A stretch of 41,142 bases of DNA. It comes from Streptomyces wedmorensis. GTDB lineage: Bacteria > Actinomycetota > Actinomycetes > Streptomycetales > Streptomycetaceae. This document shows positions 17,348 to 24,746 of this stretch, in pieces. Numbering within the stretch: position 1 is the first letter of the stretch; the number at the start of each line of letters is the position of its first letter. A program made the translations under genes and the position numbers. The stretch spans positions 1 to 41,142 of the forward strand of contig NZ_JNWK01000066.1 in assembly GCF_000716445.1 (NCBI RefSeq), in the 5' to 3' direction. The notes under the pieces are model-generated. The model did no database searches. It was given only the letters and a program-made list of their open reading frames with translations, and was not told where the DNA came from.

Positions 17348-17428
17348 CAGACCGCCCCGGGGCGCGTCCGGCCCTGATGCGCTGGACGCGCCCGAACCCC
17401 CTCACGCACGCACCACAGGAGTCGCACC

Positions 17429-18136
17429 ATGTACGAACTCATCGGCGTCACCAAGCAGTACCGGCGGGGGCAGGAGAGAGTCGACGCCCTCGCCGGGATC
17501 GACCTCACCCTGGAGCAGGGGGACCGGCTGGTCATCCAGGGACCCACCGGCGGCGGCAAGTCGACGCTCCTCCAGATGCTCGGCGGCCTCGACCGCCCCA
17601 CCTCCGGCCGGGTCCTGCTCGACGGCGTCGACCTGGCCGGACTCTCCGAGCGCCGGCTGACGGCCGTACGCGGCGAGAACATCGGCTTCGTCTTCCAGAG
17701 CTTCAACCTCATCCCCACGCTCACCGCCCAGGAGAACGTCGAGACCGCGCTCGTCCCGCTCGGCGTCAAGGCCGCCGAGCGGCGGAGCCGGGCCGCCGAG
17801 GCGCTGGAGTCGGTGGGCCTCGGCGAGCGCCTCGGGCACCTGCCCTCCGAGCTCTCCGGCGGCCAGCAGCAGCGCGTGGCGATCGCCCGCGCGCTCGTGA
17901 AGCGCCCCAAGGTGCTGCTCGCCGACGAACCCACCGGCAACCTCGACGAGTCGATGCGCGACGAGATCGTCGACCTGCTCGAAGGGCTGTGGAAGGAGCA
18001 CGGCCTGACCTTCGTCATGGTCACCCACGACAGCGCCGTCGCCCGCCGGTCGCCCCGCCTGGCCACCCTCCGCAAGGGACGGATCACGATCAAGGAGAAC
18101 CGCTCCGCCACCGTGGCCGGGCCCCCCGTCGGCTGA
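17429..18136 (+). CDS. MacB/LolD-type ABC transporter ATPase
   Basis: A 235-aa nucleotide-binding subunit. Walker A is GPTGGGKST (residues 38-46), the Q-loop lies in FVFQSFNLIP, the signature motif is LSGGQQQRVAIARAL, Walker B is VLLADEPTGNLD and the switch histidine is in VMVTHD. The LNLIP-type Q-loop and DEPTGNLD are typical of the MacB/LolD/FtsE group, matching the permease just upstream. The ATG is preceded by CAGGAG. The two genes form a complete half-transporter pair, with no membrane-fusion or two-component genes nearby. Confidence 0.95.
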   Translation: MYELIGVTKQYRRGQERVDALAGIDLTLEQGDRLVIQGPTGGGKSTLLQMLGGLDRPTSGRVLLDGVDLAGLSERRLTAVRGENIGFVFQSFNLIPTLTAQENVETALVPLGVKAAERRSRAAEALESVGLGERLGHLPSELSGGQQQRVAIARALVKRPKVLLADEPTGNLDESMRDEIVDLLEGLWKEHGLTFVMVTHDSAVARRSPRLATLRKGRITIKENRSATVAGPPVG

Positions 18137-18162
18137 GACGTGGATCACTCCACCCTGACCGT

Positions 18163-18179
18163 GTTCGGCAATGCCGAAC
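18163..18179. promoter_or_regulatory. 17-bp palindrome upstream of the lipase-like gene
   Basis: Perfect arms GTTCGGCA and TGCCGAAC around a single A, 83 bp before the hydrolase start and 27 bp after the ABC ATPase stop. The one-base centre fits a protein-binding dyad rather than a terminator. It shares GTTCGG/CCGAAC arms with the 14532 palindrome, at different spacing. Confidence 0.55.
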
Positions 18180-18261
18180 GCCACTACGGTGACGGCGATG
18201 CCACCGGGCCGCGACCACGGGCCCGGTGGCGGCAGTCGGCAGACAGGAGTCAGGAGCCGCC

Positions 18262-19134
18262 ATGTTCACCTTCACCTCCCAGGACGGCGTCGTCATCCAC
18301 GTCCACACGTGGCTCCCCGAGGGGGAGGCGCGCGGCGTCGTCCAGATCGCGCACGGCATGGGCGAGCACGCCGCCCGTTACGCCCCGCTCGCCGACCACC
18401 TGGCCGGGCTCGGCTTCGCCGTCTACGCCGGCGACCACCGCGGCCACGGCCTCTCCATGCACGCGGGCCCCGGCCACTTCGGCGAGAACGGCTGGAACCT
18501 CCTCGTCGAGGACGTCGCCGCGCTCACCCGGATCGCCCGCGACCGCCACCCCGGCGTCCCCGTGGTCCTCGTCGGCCACAGCATGGGCTCCTTCGCCGCC
18601 CAGCAGTACCTGCTCGACCACGCCGCCCTCGTCGACGGCGTGGCGCTCTCCGGCACCACGGCCCTCGACGGCCTCTTCGCCGGACTCGCGGACGCCGCCC
18701 GGCGGGCCGCCGAGGCGGGCGACGAGGGCGGCGGCGTCTTCGACGCCTTCAACGCCGCCTTCGCGCCCACCCGCACGGACGCGGACTGGCTCAGCCGCGA
18801 CGAGAAGCAGGTCGACGCGTACCTCGCCGACCCGCTCTGCGGATTCGGCGCCGACGGCCGGGGGATGGCCGACATGGGCGCCGCCGCGGGCCGCCTCGCC
18901 GCACCCGAGGGCATCCCTGCCGCGCTGCCGGTCTGCGTCCTCGTCGGCGACCACGACCCCCTCAACGCCCGGCTCACCCTCTCCGACCTGCTGGTCTCCC
19001 GCTACCGCCACGCCGGCCTCACCGACCTGACGTACCGCAGCTACGAGGGCGCCCGCCACGAGGTCCTCAACGAGACCAACCGGGACGAGGTCGTCGCCGA
19101 CCTCACCGCCTGGATCGAACGCGTGGCGGGCTGA
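18262..19134 (+). CDS. Alpha/beta hydrolase, monoacylglycerol lipase / lysophospholipase type
   Basis: A 290-aa alpha/beta hydrolase. The oxyanion segment is IAHGMGEHAARYAPLADHL and the DHRGHGLS motif follows, both hallmarks of the Hydrolase_4 / monoglyceride lipase group. The nucleophile elbow is GHSMGS, the acid lies in VGDHDPLN and the histidine in YEGARHEVLNE, so the triad is complete. It probably cleaves monoacylglycerols or lysophospholipids in the cytoplasm; no signal peptide is seen. The ATG at 18262 has AGGAG five bases upstream. It is convergent with the M23 peptidase gene, whose stop is 13 bp away, with no obvious terminator between. Confidence 0.9.
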   Translation: MFTFTSQDGVVIHVHTWLPEGEARGVVQIAHGMGEHAARYAPLADHLAGLGFAVYAGDHRGHGLSMHAGPGHFGENGWNLLVEDVAALTRIARDRHPGVPVVLVGHSMGSFAAQQYLLDHAALVDGVALSGTTALDGLFAGLADAARRAAEAGDEGGGVFDAFNAAFAPTRTDADWLSRDEKQVDAYLADPLCGFGADGRGMADMGAAAGRLAAPEGIPAALPVCVLVGDHDPLNARLTLSDLLVSRYRHAGLTDLTYRSYEGARHEVLNETNRDEVVADLTAWIERVAG

Positions 19135-19147
19135 GCCCCCCACCTCG

Positions 19148-20308
19148 CTACACGCGCACGCCGTGGCCCCGCAGATACGCCAGCGGGTTCACGTCCGCAC
19201 CGAAGAACGGCGCGGTCCGCACCTCGAAGTGCAGGTGCGGACCCGTCACCCGGCCCGTCGCCCCCGACCGCGCGATCCGCTGCCCGGCCGACACGCTCTG
19301 CCCCCGTGTCACGTCGACGCGGGAGAGATGGGCGTACTGGGTGTACCGGCCGTCCGGATGACGGATCACCACCTCGTAGCCGTACGAACGGCCGTACCGG
19401 GCGGCCACCACCCGCCCGGGGCCGACCGCGCGCACGGTCGTGCCCGTGGGCACCGCGAAGTCCTGCCCCGTGTGGTAGCCCCTCGACCAGGGGCCGCGCT
19501 GCCCGTAGTACCCCGTGAAGACGTACGAGGAGACCGGCGTCGTCCAGGCCCGCGAGGAGCCGGTGGGGGCGCTCGGCGCGACGGGAGCCGTCGGCTTCGA
19601 GGCCTTCCCGGGCCGACCCGTCCGCTGCTCGTACTTCCAGGCGTGACCGGTCCAGTACCAGTGGCCGCGGTACCGGTACCAGTAGACGCGGTCCTGGGCG
19701 TCCCAGCCCTGCCGCCCCCGGAAGACCGGTTCCCCGGCGCGGCCCCCGCCTCCCGCGATCCGCTGCCCCGCGCCCATCGTGGCGCCCGTCCGCTGGGCGT
19801 ACGTGGCCTGGTGGGCGGTCCAGCGCCACTCGCCGGCCGCGTTGCGGAACCAGTACCTCGAACCGTCCCAGCCCGCGTGCGCGGGGGCCGGTTCGGCGGC
19901 CGCCGTACCCGTCGCGGCCCCGGCCAGGGCGACCGCGCCCACCGTGGCGACGACCGCGCGCCGCACCCCGTGCAGCGCCGCCCCCGTCCGCCGGCCGCTC
20001 CCGACCCCCAGGCGGGCGGCCTCCGCGCAGCCCGCGCAGGCGCAGTCCAGCGGTAAGTCGTCGGTGAAGCCGGGCACGGCGAGTTCGAGCAGGGCCGCCG
20101 CGGGGGCGACGGGCGCGGGTGCGGCGCCGTCGGGTGTCCTGCCGTCGGGTGCGGTGCGGTCGGGGCGGGGGCCGCCGGGTCCCGTGATGCCGTGGGTGGT
20201 GCTGTCGGATCCGGTGATGCCGGGGGCGACGCCGTCGGATCCGGTGATGCCGGGGCCGGTGCCGTCGGGGCCGGTGCCGTCGGGGGTGGTTTCCACGATC
20301 CTCGTCAC
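19148..20308 (-). CDS. M23-family peptidoglycan endopeptidase with cytoplasmic Cys-motif tail
   Basis: A 386-aa single-pass protein. Residues 1-70 are a Gly/Pro/Thr/Asp-rich low-complexity tail with repeated PGITGSD units. A CACAGC motif (C89, C91, C94) precedes a transmembrane or signal-anchor segment at about 117-137. Two Trp/Tyr-rich repeats (about 147-175 and 202-231, each ending in QRTG) could bind cell wall. The M23 domain has its full set of zinc and catalytic residues: HTGQD (H279, D283), H327 and HLHFE (H358, H360). It should cut peptidoglycan cross-links outside the cell. The GTG at 20308 overlaps the SPFH gene stop; a GTG at 20296 is also possible. Confidence 0.88.
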   Translation of the reverse strand: MTRIVETTPDGTGPDGTGPGITGSDGVAPGITGSDSTTHGITGPGGPRPDRTAPDGRTPDGAAPAPVAPAAALLELAVPGFTDDLPLDCACAGCAEAARLGVGSGRRTGAALHGVRRAVVATVGAVALAGAATGTAAAEPAPAHAGWDGSRYWFRNAAGEWRWTAHQATYAQRTGATMGAGQRIAGGGGRAGEPVFRGRQGWDAQDRVYWYRYRGHWYWTGHAWKYEQRTGRPGKASKPTAPVAPSAPTGSSRAWTTPVSSYVFTGYYGQRGPWSRGYHTGQDFAVPTGTTVRAVGPGRVVAARYGRSYGYEVVIRHPDGRYTQYAHLSRVDVTRGQSVSAGQRIARSGATGRVTGPHLHFEVRTAPFFGADVNPLAYLRGHGVRV

Positions 20309-21309
20309 TCCTGATACTGGGGGGCCGGGCCGCCACGCCGGGTGTAGAAGGCCACGGTCAGGTCCTTGACCAGGGCCTGGCGTTCGAAGTCGTCGAGCTC
20401 GACGAGCCCGCGCGAGGTCAGCCGCGTCACCGTGTCGTCCACGGCGTCGATCACGCCGGTCAGCACGGAGTCGCGGTGCTTGGCGTCGAGCACGGCGAGC
20501 TGACGCCGCTGCATGGCGGCGGCGACCTCGGGGGCGTACTCGATCCGGGTCGGCTGGGCGGAGAAGACGGCGACCCCGACGGCCCGGCACTCGGCCGCGA
20601 GCATGCGGGTCAGCGCGTCTCCGACCGCCTCCGCGTTCCGCAGGGTCGGCGTGTCGCCGCGGAAGGCGTCCGCCGGCAGCTGCGACAGCACCCGGGCGAC
20701 CGCCGCCTCCACCTGCTCGCGCAGATAGCCGAGGTGGTCGTCGACGGCGAGCAGCGCGCGGGCGGTGTCCCGCACCGACCAGACGACCAGGACCACCACG
20801 CGCAGCGCGGACCCCTCGGCGTCGACGACGGCGATCGGTTCGCTGCGCCAGTGCCGCAGCCGTACGTCCATCCTGCGGCGCAGCACGAACGGGCTGATCC
20901 AGACGAGGCCCGTGCGCCGCACGGTGCCCCGGTAGCGGCCGAACAGCGAGAGCACCCAGGCGGATCCGGTGCGACCGCGGGTCAGCCCGCCGAACGAGAC
21001 GACGGCGACGACGACGCAGCCGGCGAGCGCGGCCCATTCCCAGGGCGGCAGTTGGACCCCGCGTGACGGCGGCCCGGCCCGCCAGAGGGCCGCCGCCGCG
21101 CCCGCGAGGGCGGCGAGGCCGGTCGGCACGGCCACCCAGCCGGACACGGCGGGGCCCGGCCGCTCGACGAGGTCGGGCTCCTCGGGCGGTGGACGGCGGC
21201 GGAGGAGGGTCGCCTGCGCGGGGCGCGACCGGAAGAGGTCGTCCATCGGCATGCCGTCCGGCTGCCGGCGCACGCGAACGGGCAGGGGCCGCTTCAGTTG
21301 CTCGGTCAA
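20305..21309 (-). CDS. SPFH (band 7/stomatin-like) membrane protein
   Basis: A 334-aa membrane protein with two hydrophobic segments near residues 45-90 (including AVPTGLAALAGAAAALW and WAALAGCVVVAVVSFGG) followed by a band 7 domain: FGRYRGTVRRTGLVWISPF, VDVRLRHWRSEPI-like strand, VVVLVVWSVRDTARALLAVD and helices ending in AMQRRQLAVLDAKHRDS. SPFH proteins form membrane scaffolds. The start is uncertain. TTG at 21309 has GGAAGGG five bases upstream and is preferred; GTG at 21351 would add 14 residues but has a weak site. The stop overlaps the M23 peptidase start, so the pair may act together at the membrane, for example localising or restraining the hydrolase. Confidence 0.82.
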   Translation of the reverse strand: MTEQLKRPLPVRVRRQPDGMPMDDLFRSRPAQATLLRRRPPPEEPDLVERPGPAVSGWVAVPTGLAALAGAAAALWRAGPPSRGVQLPPWEWAALAGCVVVAVVSFGGLTRGRTGSAWVLSLFGRYRGTVRRTGLVWISPFVLRRRMDVRLRHWRSEPIAVVDAEGSALRVVVLVVWSVRDTARALLAVDDHLGYLREQVEAAVARVLSQLPADAFRGDTPTLRNAEAVGDALTRMLAAECRAVGVAVFSAQPTRIEYAPEVAAAMQRRQLAVLDAKHRDSVLTGVIDAVDDTVTRLTSRGLVELDDFERQALVKDLTVAFYTRRGGPAPQYQE

Positions 21310-21463
21310 GGTGGCCCTTCCGGCCGCACCCCGGGGGAGAGGTGACGGCACGTCGGATGATCTTCACGCACCATCGTTACAGGGGTGAATGTCCGAAATG
21401 CCGCGACGAAAGTCCTGGATGTCCGGGACTTTGGTCCATTGGCCAAGGCTTCACGAAGGGCCG

Positions 21464-21486
21464 TTGTCAGTGGGTGCCCCTACCGT
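21464..21486 (+). promoter_or_regulatory. PafBC-type (RecA-NDp) DNA-damage promoter
   Basis: TTGTCAGTG (21464-21472), then 8 bases, then TACCGT (21481-21486). This fits the actinobacterial LexA-independent damage-promoter consensus (TTGTCRGTG, N8, TANNNT) at every defined position. Transcription would begin about 7 bases after the -10, at or next to the ATG at 21494, so the mRNA is predicted to be leaderless. A 7-bp inverted repeat (AAAGTCC and GGACTTT, 21409-21432) lies further upstream. Confidence 0.75.
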
Positions 21487-21493
21487 TTTCCCC

Positions 21494-22927
21494 ATGACGA
21501 CGACCTATCTGGAGCTGTCGCAGGACGGCGGCGGTGCCCACAAATTCTACGAAGTGACCGTCGACGACCTGACGGTGTCGGTCCGTTACGGCCGGATCGG
21601 AGCGGACGGACAGACCCAGCGCTCCACCTTCCCGACCGCCGCGAAGGCTCAGGCGGCGGCGGCCAAGAAGATAGGGGAGAAGGTCCGCAAGGGGTACGCC
21701 CCGGCGGTCAGGGGACAGCGCGCCGCGCGCGCCGTGACCCGCCGCGAGGTGACCTCCGCTCCCTCCACGGCCCGGGCCGTCGCCCCCGTCCTCTGGCGCT
21801 TCCGGACCGGTTCCGCGGCCTTCGGCATCCACGTCGACGAGGAGCGCTGCTGGGTCGGCAACCAGGCGGGAGACGTGTTCACCCTCGACCGCACGGGCGA
21901 GGTGCAGGCCCGCTTCAGCCTGCCGGACGGCGTCAAGTGCCTGGTCGCCGACGACTTCTGGATCTACGCGGGCTGCGACGACGGCAAGGTGTACGACCTG
22001 TCGTCCAAGCTCCCCTTCGCGGCCTACGACATCGCCACCGACGTCGACATCTTCTGGCTCGACATCCACGAGGGCGTCCTGCACGTCGCCGACCGCTCCG
22101 GCCGGCTCACCGTCATCGACCACGAGGACGAGCACCAGTGGGCGCGCGGCGGCCTCGGCGAGCACGCCTGGATGATCCGCGCCGACGGCGACGCCGTGTA
22201 CTACGGGGACACCCGGGGCGTCGCCGCCCACGCTCCGGACGGCGGCGGCGAGCTCTGGCACACCGCGACCGAGGGCGGCGTCCTCTTCGGCTGGCAGGAG
22301 GACACCGCGGTCTACGCGGGCACGTCCCGCAAGAAGGTCCAGCGGCTCGCGAAGAAGGACGGGCGCGTGGAGGCGGTGTACTCCTGCGACAGCCCGGTCT
22401 ACTCCTGCGCCACCTCGCCCGGCGGCCGGTTCGTCTTCGCCGCCGACTCGGCCTCCTCGGTCTACTGCTTCGCCGAGGACGGCACCCGGCTGTGGAAGCT
22501 CGGCACCGGCGGCGGGTCGGCGCTCTCCATGCAGTACCGAGACGAGCGGCTCTACCTCGTGACCACGGACGGTTCGCTGGTGTGCGTGGACGCGAGCGAG
22601 GCCGCGATCGAGGCGGCCAAGGGCGGCACGGTCCCGGTCGCCCGTGACGTCAAACTGGCCGCCGCCCTGCCGGTGTACGAGCCGGCGACGAACGTCACCG
22701 CGGTGACCGCCGTCCACGACGCCCCGGCCGGCTCGGTCGTCGTGGAGTGCGTGACCGAGTCGGGCAGGACCCGCGTCCGGGTCGTCTCCGCCGGTTACGA
22801 CTCCGGGTGGAACGTGCAGTTCCCGCGGGCCATCAGGGAGCCCGGCGCGCGGTACGTGGTGGACTCCCTGCACCCCGCCGCCGGCGGCTTCTACCGTGTC
22901 CGCGGCGACATCCGGCGACTGCTGTGA
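21494..22927 (+). CDS. WGR-domain beta-propeller protein, probably DNA-damage inducible
   Basis: A 477-aa protein. Residues 1-70 are a WGR domain (YLELSQDGGGAHKFYEV, then the core VSVRYGRIGADGQ with Tyr replacing the Trp, then the KKIGEKVRKGY helix). This fold is found in PARP enzymes and bacterial MolR-type proteins and is linked to nucleic-acid or damage sensing. After a short linker, residues from about 95 form a PQQ/WD40-like propeller with repeats such as GNQAGDVFTLDRTGEV, AGCDDGKVYDL, AADSASSVYCFAEDGTRLW and TTDGSLVCVDAS. The ATG has no ribosome-binding site but sits directly behind a PafBC-type promoter, consistent with leaderless translation. It is coupled to the next gene by a GTGA overlap. 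Confidence 0.85.
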   Translation: MTTTYLELSQDGGGAHKFYEVTVDDLTVSVRYGRIGADGQTQRSTFPTAAKAQAAAAKKIGEKVRKGYAPAVRGQRAARAVTRREVTSAPSTARAVAPVLWRFRTGSAAFGIHVDEERCWVGNQAGDVFTLDRTGEVQARFSLPDGVKCLVADDFWIYAGCDDGKVYDLSSKLPFAAYDIATDVDIFWLDIHEGVLHVADRSGRLTVIDHEDEHQWARGGLGEHAWMIRADGDAVYYGDTRGVAAHAPDGGGELWHTATEGGVLFGWQEDTAVYAGTSRKKVQRLAKKDGRVEAVYSCDSPVYSCATSPGGRFVFAADSASSVYCFAEDGTRLWKLGTGGGSALSMQYRDERLYLVTTDGSLVCVDASEAAIEAAKGGTVPVARDVKLAAALPVYEPATNVTAVTAVHDAPAGSVVVECVTESGRTRVRVVSAGYDSGWNVQFPRAIREPGARYVVDSLHPAAGGFYRVRGDIRRLL

Positions 22928-23418
22928 CGGGCGGCCACGGCCCGGGAGGCGCCGGCGGGGGCGGCGCCTTCGAGGCGGCCACGGGCGACGGCCCGCCGCT
23001 GCCCCCGGCCGACGCCGAGCAGCGCCAGCGCGAGATCCGCGCCGCCCTCGACGGGCTGCTCCAGATCAGAAGGCTGACGGGGCGGCAGGGCCGCGATCCG
23101 AAGGCGGCGCCCGCCGACTGGGAGCGGCGGCAGCCCGTGCGCGCGGTGGCCCTCGCCCTGGAGAGCGGCGGGCTCGCGCCCTCGTCAGCCGACGCGTCGG
23201 GCGGCCGCGTCGGCACCGGATACCGCGTCACCGCGGGGGAGCGGCCCGGCACGGCCGTCGTCGAGTGGCTCGGCCCGCCGGGCTCGGGCGCCGCGCGGGA
23301 GGAGGCGGCGGCACTCGGCTCCTGCGTGCCGGCACTGGCGCGGCTGGGCTGGGAGGCCCTGCTCTACAAGGGCCCGCGCGGACGCCGCTTCCTGGAGGTG
23401 GAGCCGATGGCGGACTGA
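22924..23418 (+). CDS. Hypothetical protein coupled to the WGR gene
   Basis: A 164-aa soluble protein with no recognised domain. A Gly-rich N-terminus leads to a helical segment (AEQRQREIRAALDGLLQIRRL) and an alpha/beta-looking C-terminal half (VTAGERPGTAVVEWLGPP, LARLGWEALLYKGPRGRRFLEVEP). Its GTG overlaps the stop of the WGR/propeller gene, so it is almost certainly translated from the same message and inherits the same damage-type promoter. A shared complex or pathway is inferred from coupling only. Confidence 0.75.
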   Translation: MTGGHGPGGAGGGGAFEAATGDGPPLPPADAEQRQREIRAALDGLLQIRRLTGRQGRDPKAAPADWERRQPVRAVALALESGGLAPSSADASGGRVGTGYRVTAGERPGTAVVEWLGPPGSGAAREEAAALGSCVPALARLGWEALLYKGPRGRRFLEVEPMAD

Positions 23419-23458
23419 ACCTGCCGGAGCCGAACGGGATCGGACCGGGCTCCGGAGG

Positions 23459-23881
23459 TCAGGCGATGGAGGCGGACACGATCGCGGAGACCGCGATGTT
23501 GCAGGAGGCGGTCACCCACACCGCCGGGTGCGGCTCGGGGTCGACCAGGGTGGCGCCCAGCTTCCCCGGCGTGACCAGGTCCACGACCAGGAAGGCCACG
23601 GCCATCATCACCAGGCCGAGGAGTCCGAACGCGGCCGTGGAGAGCAGCCCCTTGCCGAAGTCGTCGTACGTGGTCCAGATCGACGTGAAGACGATCCCGC
23701 CGATGCCGAGGAGGGCCGAGCTCAGCAGGATCGCGGCGTTGCGGTTGCGGTCCTCCCATATCTGGCGCCCGAGCTTCCCGGGGGTCAGCACGTCCACGAG
23801 GACGATGCCGAGGATCAACAGGACCACGCCCAGGGCGCCGTAGGCGCCGGCCCGGCCGAGGCCGTTGACGATGTCGCTCAT
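23459..23881 (-). CDS. DUF350-family membrane protein
   Basis: A 140-aa protein with four predicted transmembrane helices, built as two similar halves: each has a hydrophobic helix ending in DVLTPGKLG or DLVTPGKLG, followed by a second helix. This internal duplication and the D-x-x-TPGKLG motif are typical of DUF350. The function of the family is not established. The ATG at 23881 was preferred to an upstream ATG because it matches the family N-terminus. It is a single gene, convergent with the hypothetical gene ending at 23418. Confidence 0.85.
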   Translation of the reverse strand: MSDIVNGLGRAGAYGALGVVLLILGIVLVDVLTPGKLGRQIWEDRNRNAAILLSSALLGIGGIVFTSIWTTYDDFGKGLLSTAAFGLLGLVMMAVAFLVVDLVTPGKLGATLVDPEPHPAVWVTASCNIAVSAIVSASIA

Positions 23882-23960
23882 GGGGTGCCGGCTCCGAAAG
23901 ATCGCGATCACGGGGGATCGGTGGTCAAGGACCGGCAAAATGTAGCGCACGCGTCAACAG

Positions 23961-23999
23961 CCACCGCCGCCCGCCCGGAGATCGGGCGGACGGCGGTGG
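23961..23999. terminator. Strong hairpin terminator after the HdeD-like gene
   Basis: CCACCGCCG-c-CCGCCCG pairs with CGGGCGG-a-CGGCGGTGG around a 5-nt loop: a 16-bp stem with one mismatch. It lies about 80 bp past the stop of the leftward HdeD-like gene and upstream of the DUF350 start, so it probably insulates the two. Confidence 0.75.
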
Positions 24000-24080
24000 G
24001 TGGTCGGTCGGCGGACGGCTGCCCATGACGCGGGTGCCGGGGCGGGCGACTGCCGGCCGGACGGGGGTGGTTCGGTGCCG

Positions 24081-24695
24081 TCAGGCTCCCGGCGGGATGT
24101 CCTTGGCACGCGAGCGGATCACGAAGGCCGTGATCACCTCCACCGCGCCGACGGCGATCAGCCAGATGCCGCCGAGGAGCGTGAGCACGGCGGCCGACTC
24201 CAGCGGGGAGACGATCAGCACGATCCCGGCCAGTGCGCTGACGATGCCGAGGAAGATCTGCCAGCCGCGCGCCGGCATCGCCGGATCGGAAGCCGCCGCC
24301 ACGGTCTGGGTGATGCCCCGGAAGAGCCAGCCGATCCCGATCCACAGCGCCAGCAGCAGGGCCGACTGCATCGCGCCCTTGAAGCAGAACAGGCCCAGCA
24401 GGATCGAGAGCGCGCCGCTGATGAACGCCATGACCCGCAGCGCGGTGGTGGCGTGCGTGCCGAACGCGGTGACCAGCTGCATCACACCGCTGAACAACAG
24501 GTACAGCCCGAAGAGGACCCCGGCCACGGCGAGGGAGGCGTCCGGCCAGGCCAGCACCATGACACCGAGGACCACCGCGACGAGTCCGGCCACCAGGAGC
24601 GCCTGCCAGGCGACACCCGCCAGCATGGTGAGCGGCCCGGGCGGCACGTCCCGCCGCGGTGATGAGTCGTTCGGGTGGTCGTGAGTCTGCGTCAT
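24081..24695 (-). CDS. HdeD/DUF308-family membrane protein
   Basis: A 204-aa protein with a hydrophilic N-terminal 35 residues and six hydrophobic helices arranged as three pairs (for example ALLVAGLVAVVLGVMVLAWP, LLALWIGIGWLFRG and GIVSALAGIVLIVSP). The repeated helix-GxxxLxxP pattern is that of the DUF308 / HdeD acid-resistance membrane family. Its molecular role in actinobacteria is unknown. The ATG at 24695 (MTQTHDHPND) has AAAGG nine bases upstream; an upstream ATG at 24731 would add a basic stretch and is less likely. It follows the M20 peptidase gene by 52 bp and could be its operon partner. Confidence 0.85.
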   Translation of the reverse strand: MTQTHDHPNDSSPRRDVPPGPLTMLAGVAWQALLVAGLVAVVLGVMVLAWPDASLAVAGVLFGLYLLFSGVMQLVTAFGTHATTALRVMAFISGALSILLGLFCFKGAMQSALLLALWIGIGWLFRGITQTVAAASDPAMPARGWQIFLGIVSALAGIVLIVSPLESAAVLTLLGGIWLIAVGAVEVITAFVIRSRAKDIPPGA

Positions 24696-24746
24696 GGACC
24701 GGACCTTTCGTCGCGGACGGTTGGCGGACATGGGAGGGAGGGAGGG

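Noticed and set aside
20309..21367. Long upstream extension of the M23 peptidase frame
   Set aside because: It runs through the SPFH gene in another frame; the GTG overlapping the SPFH stop is the sensible start.
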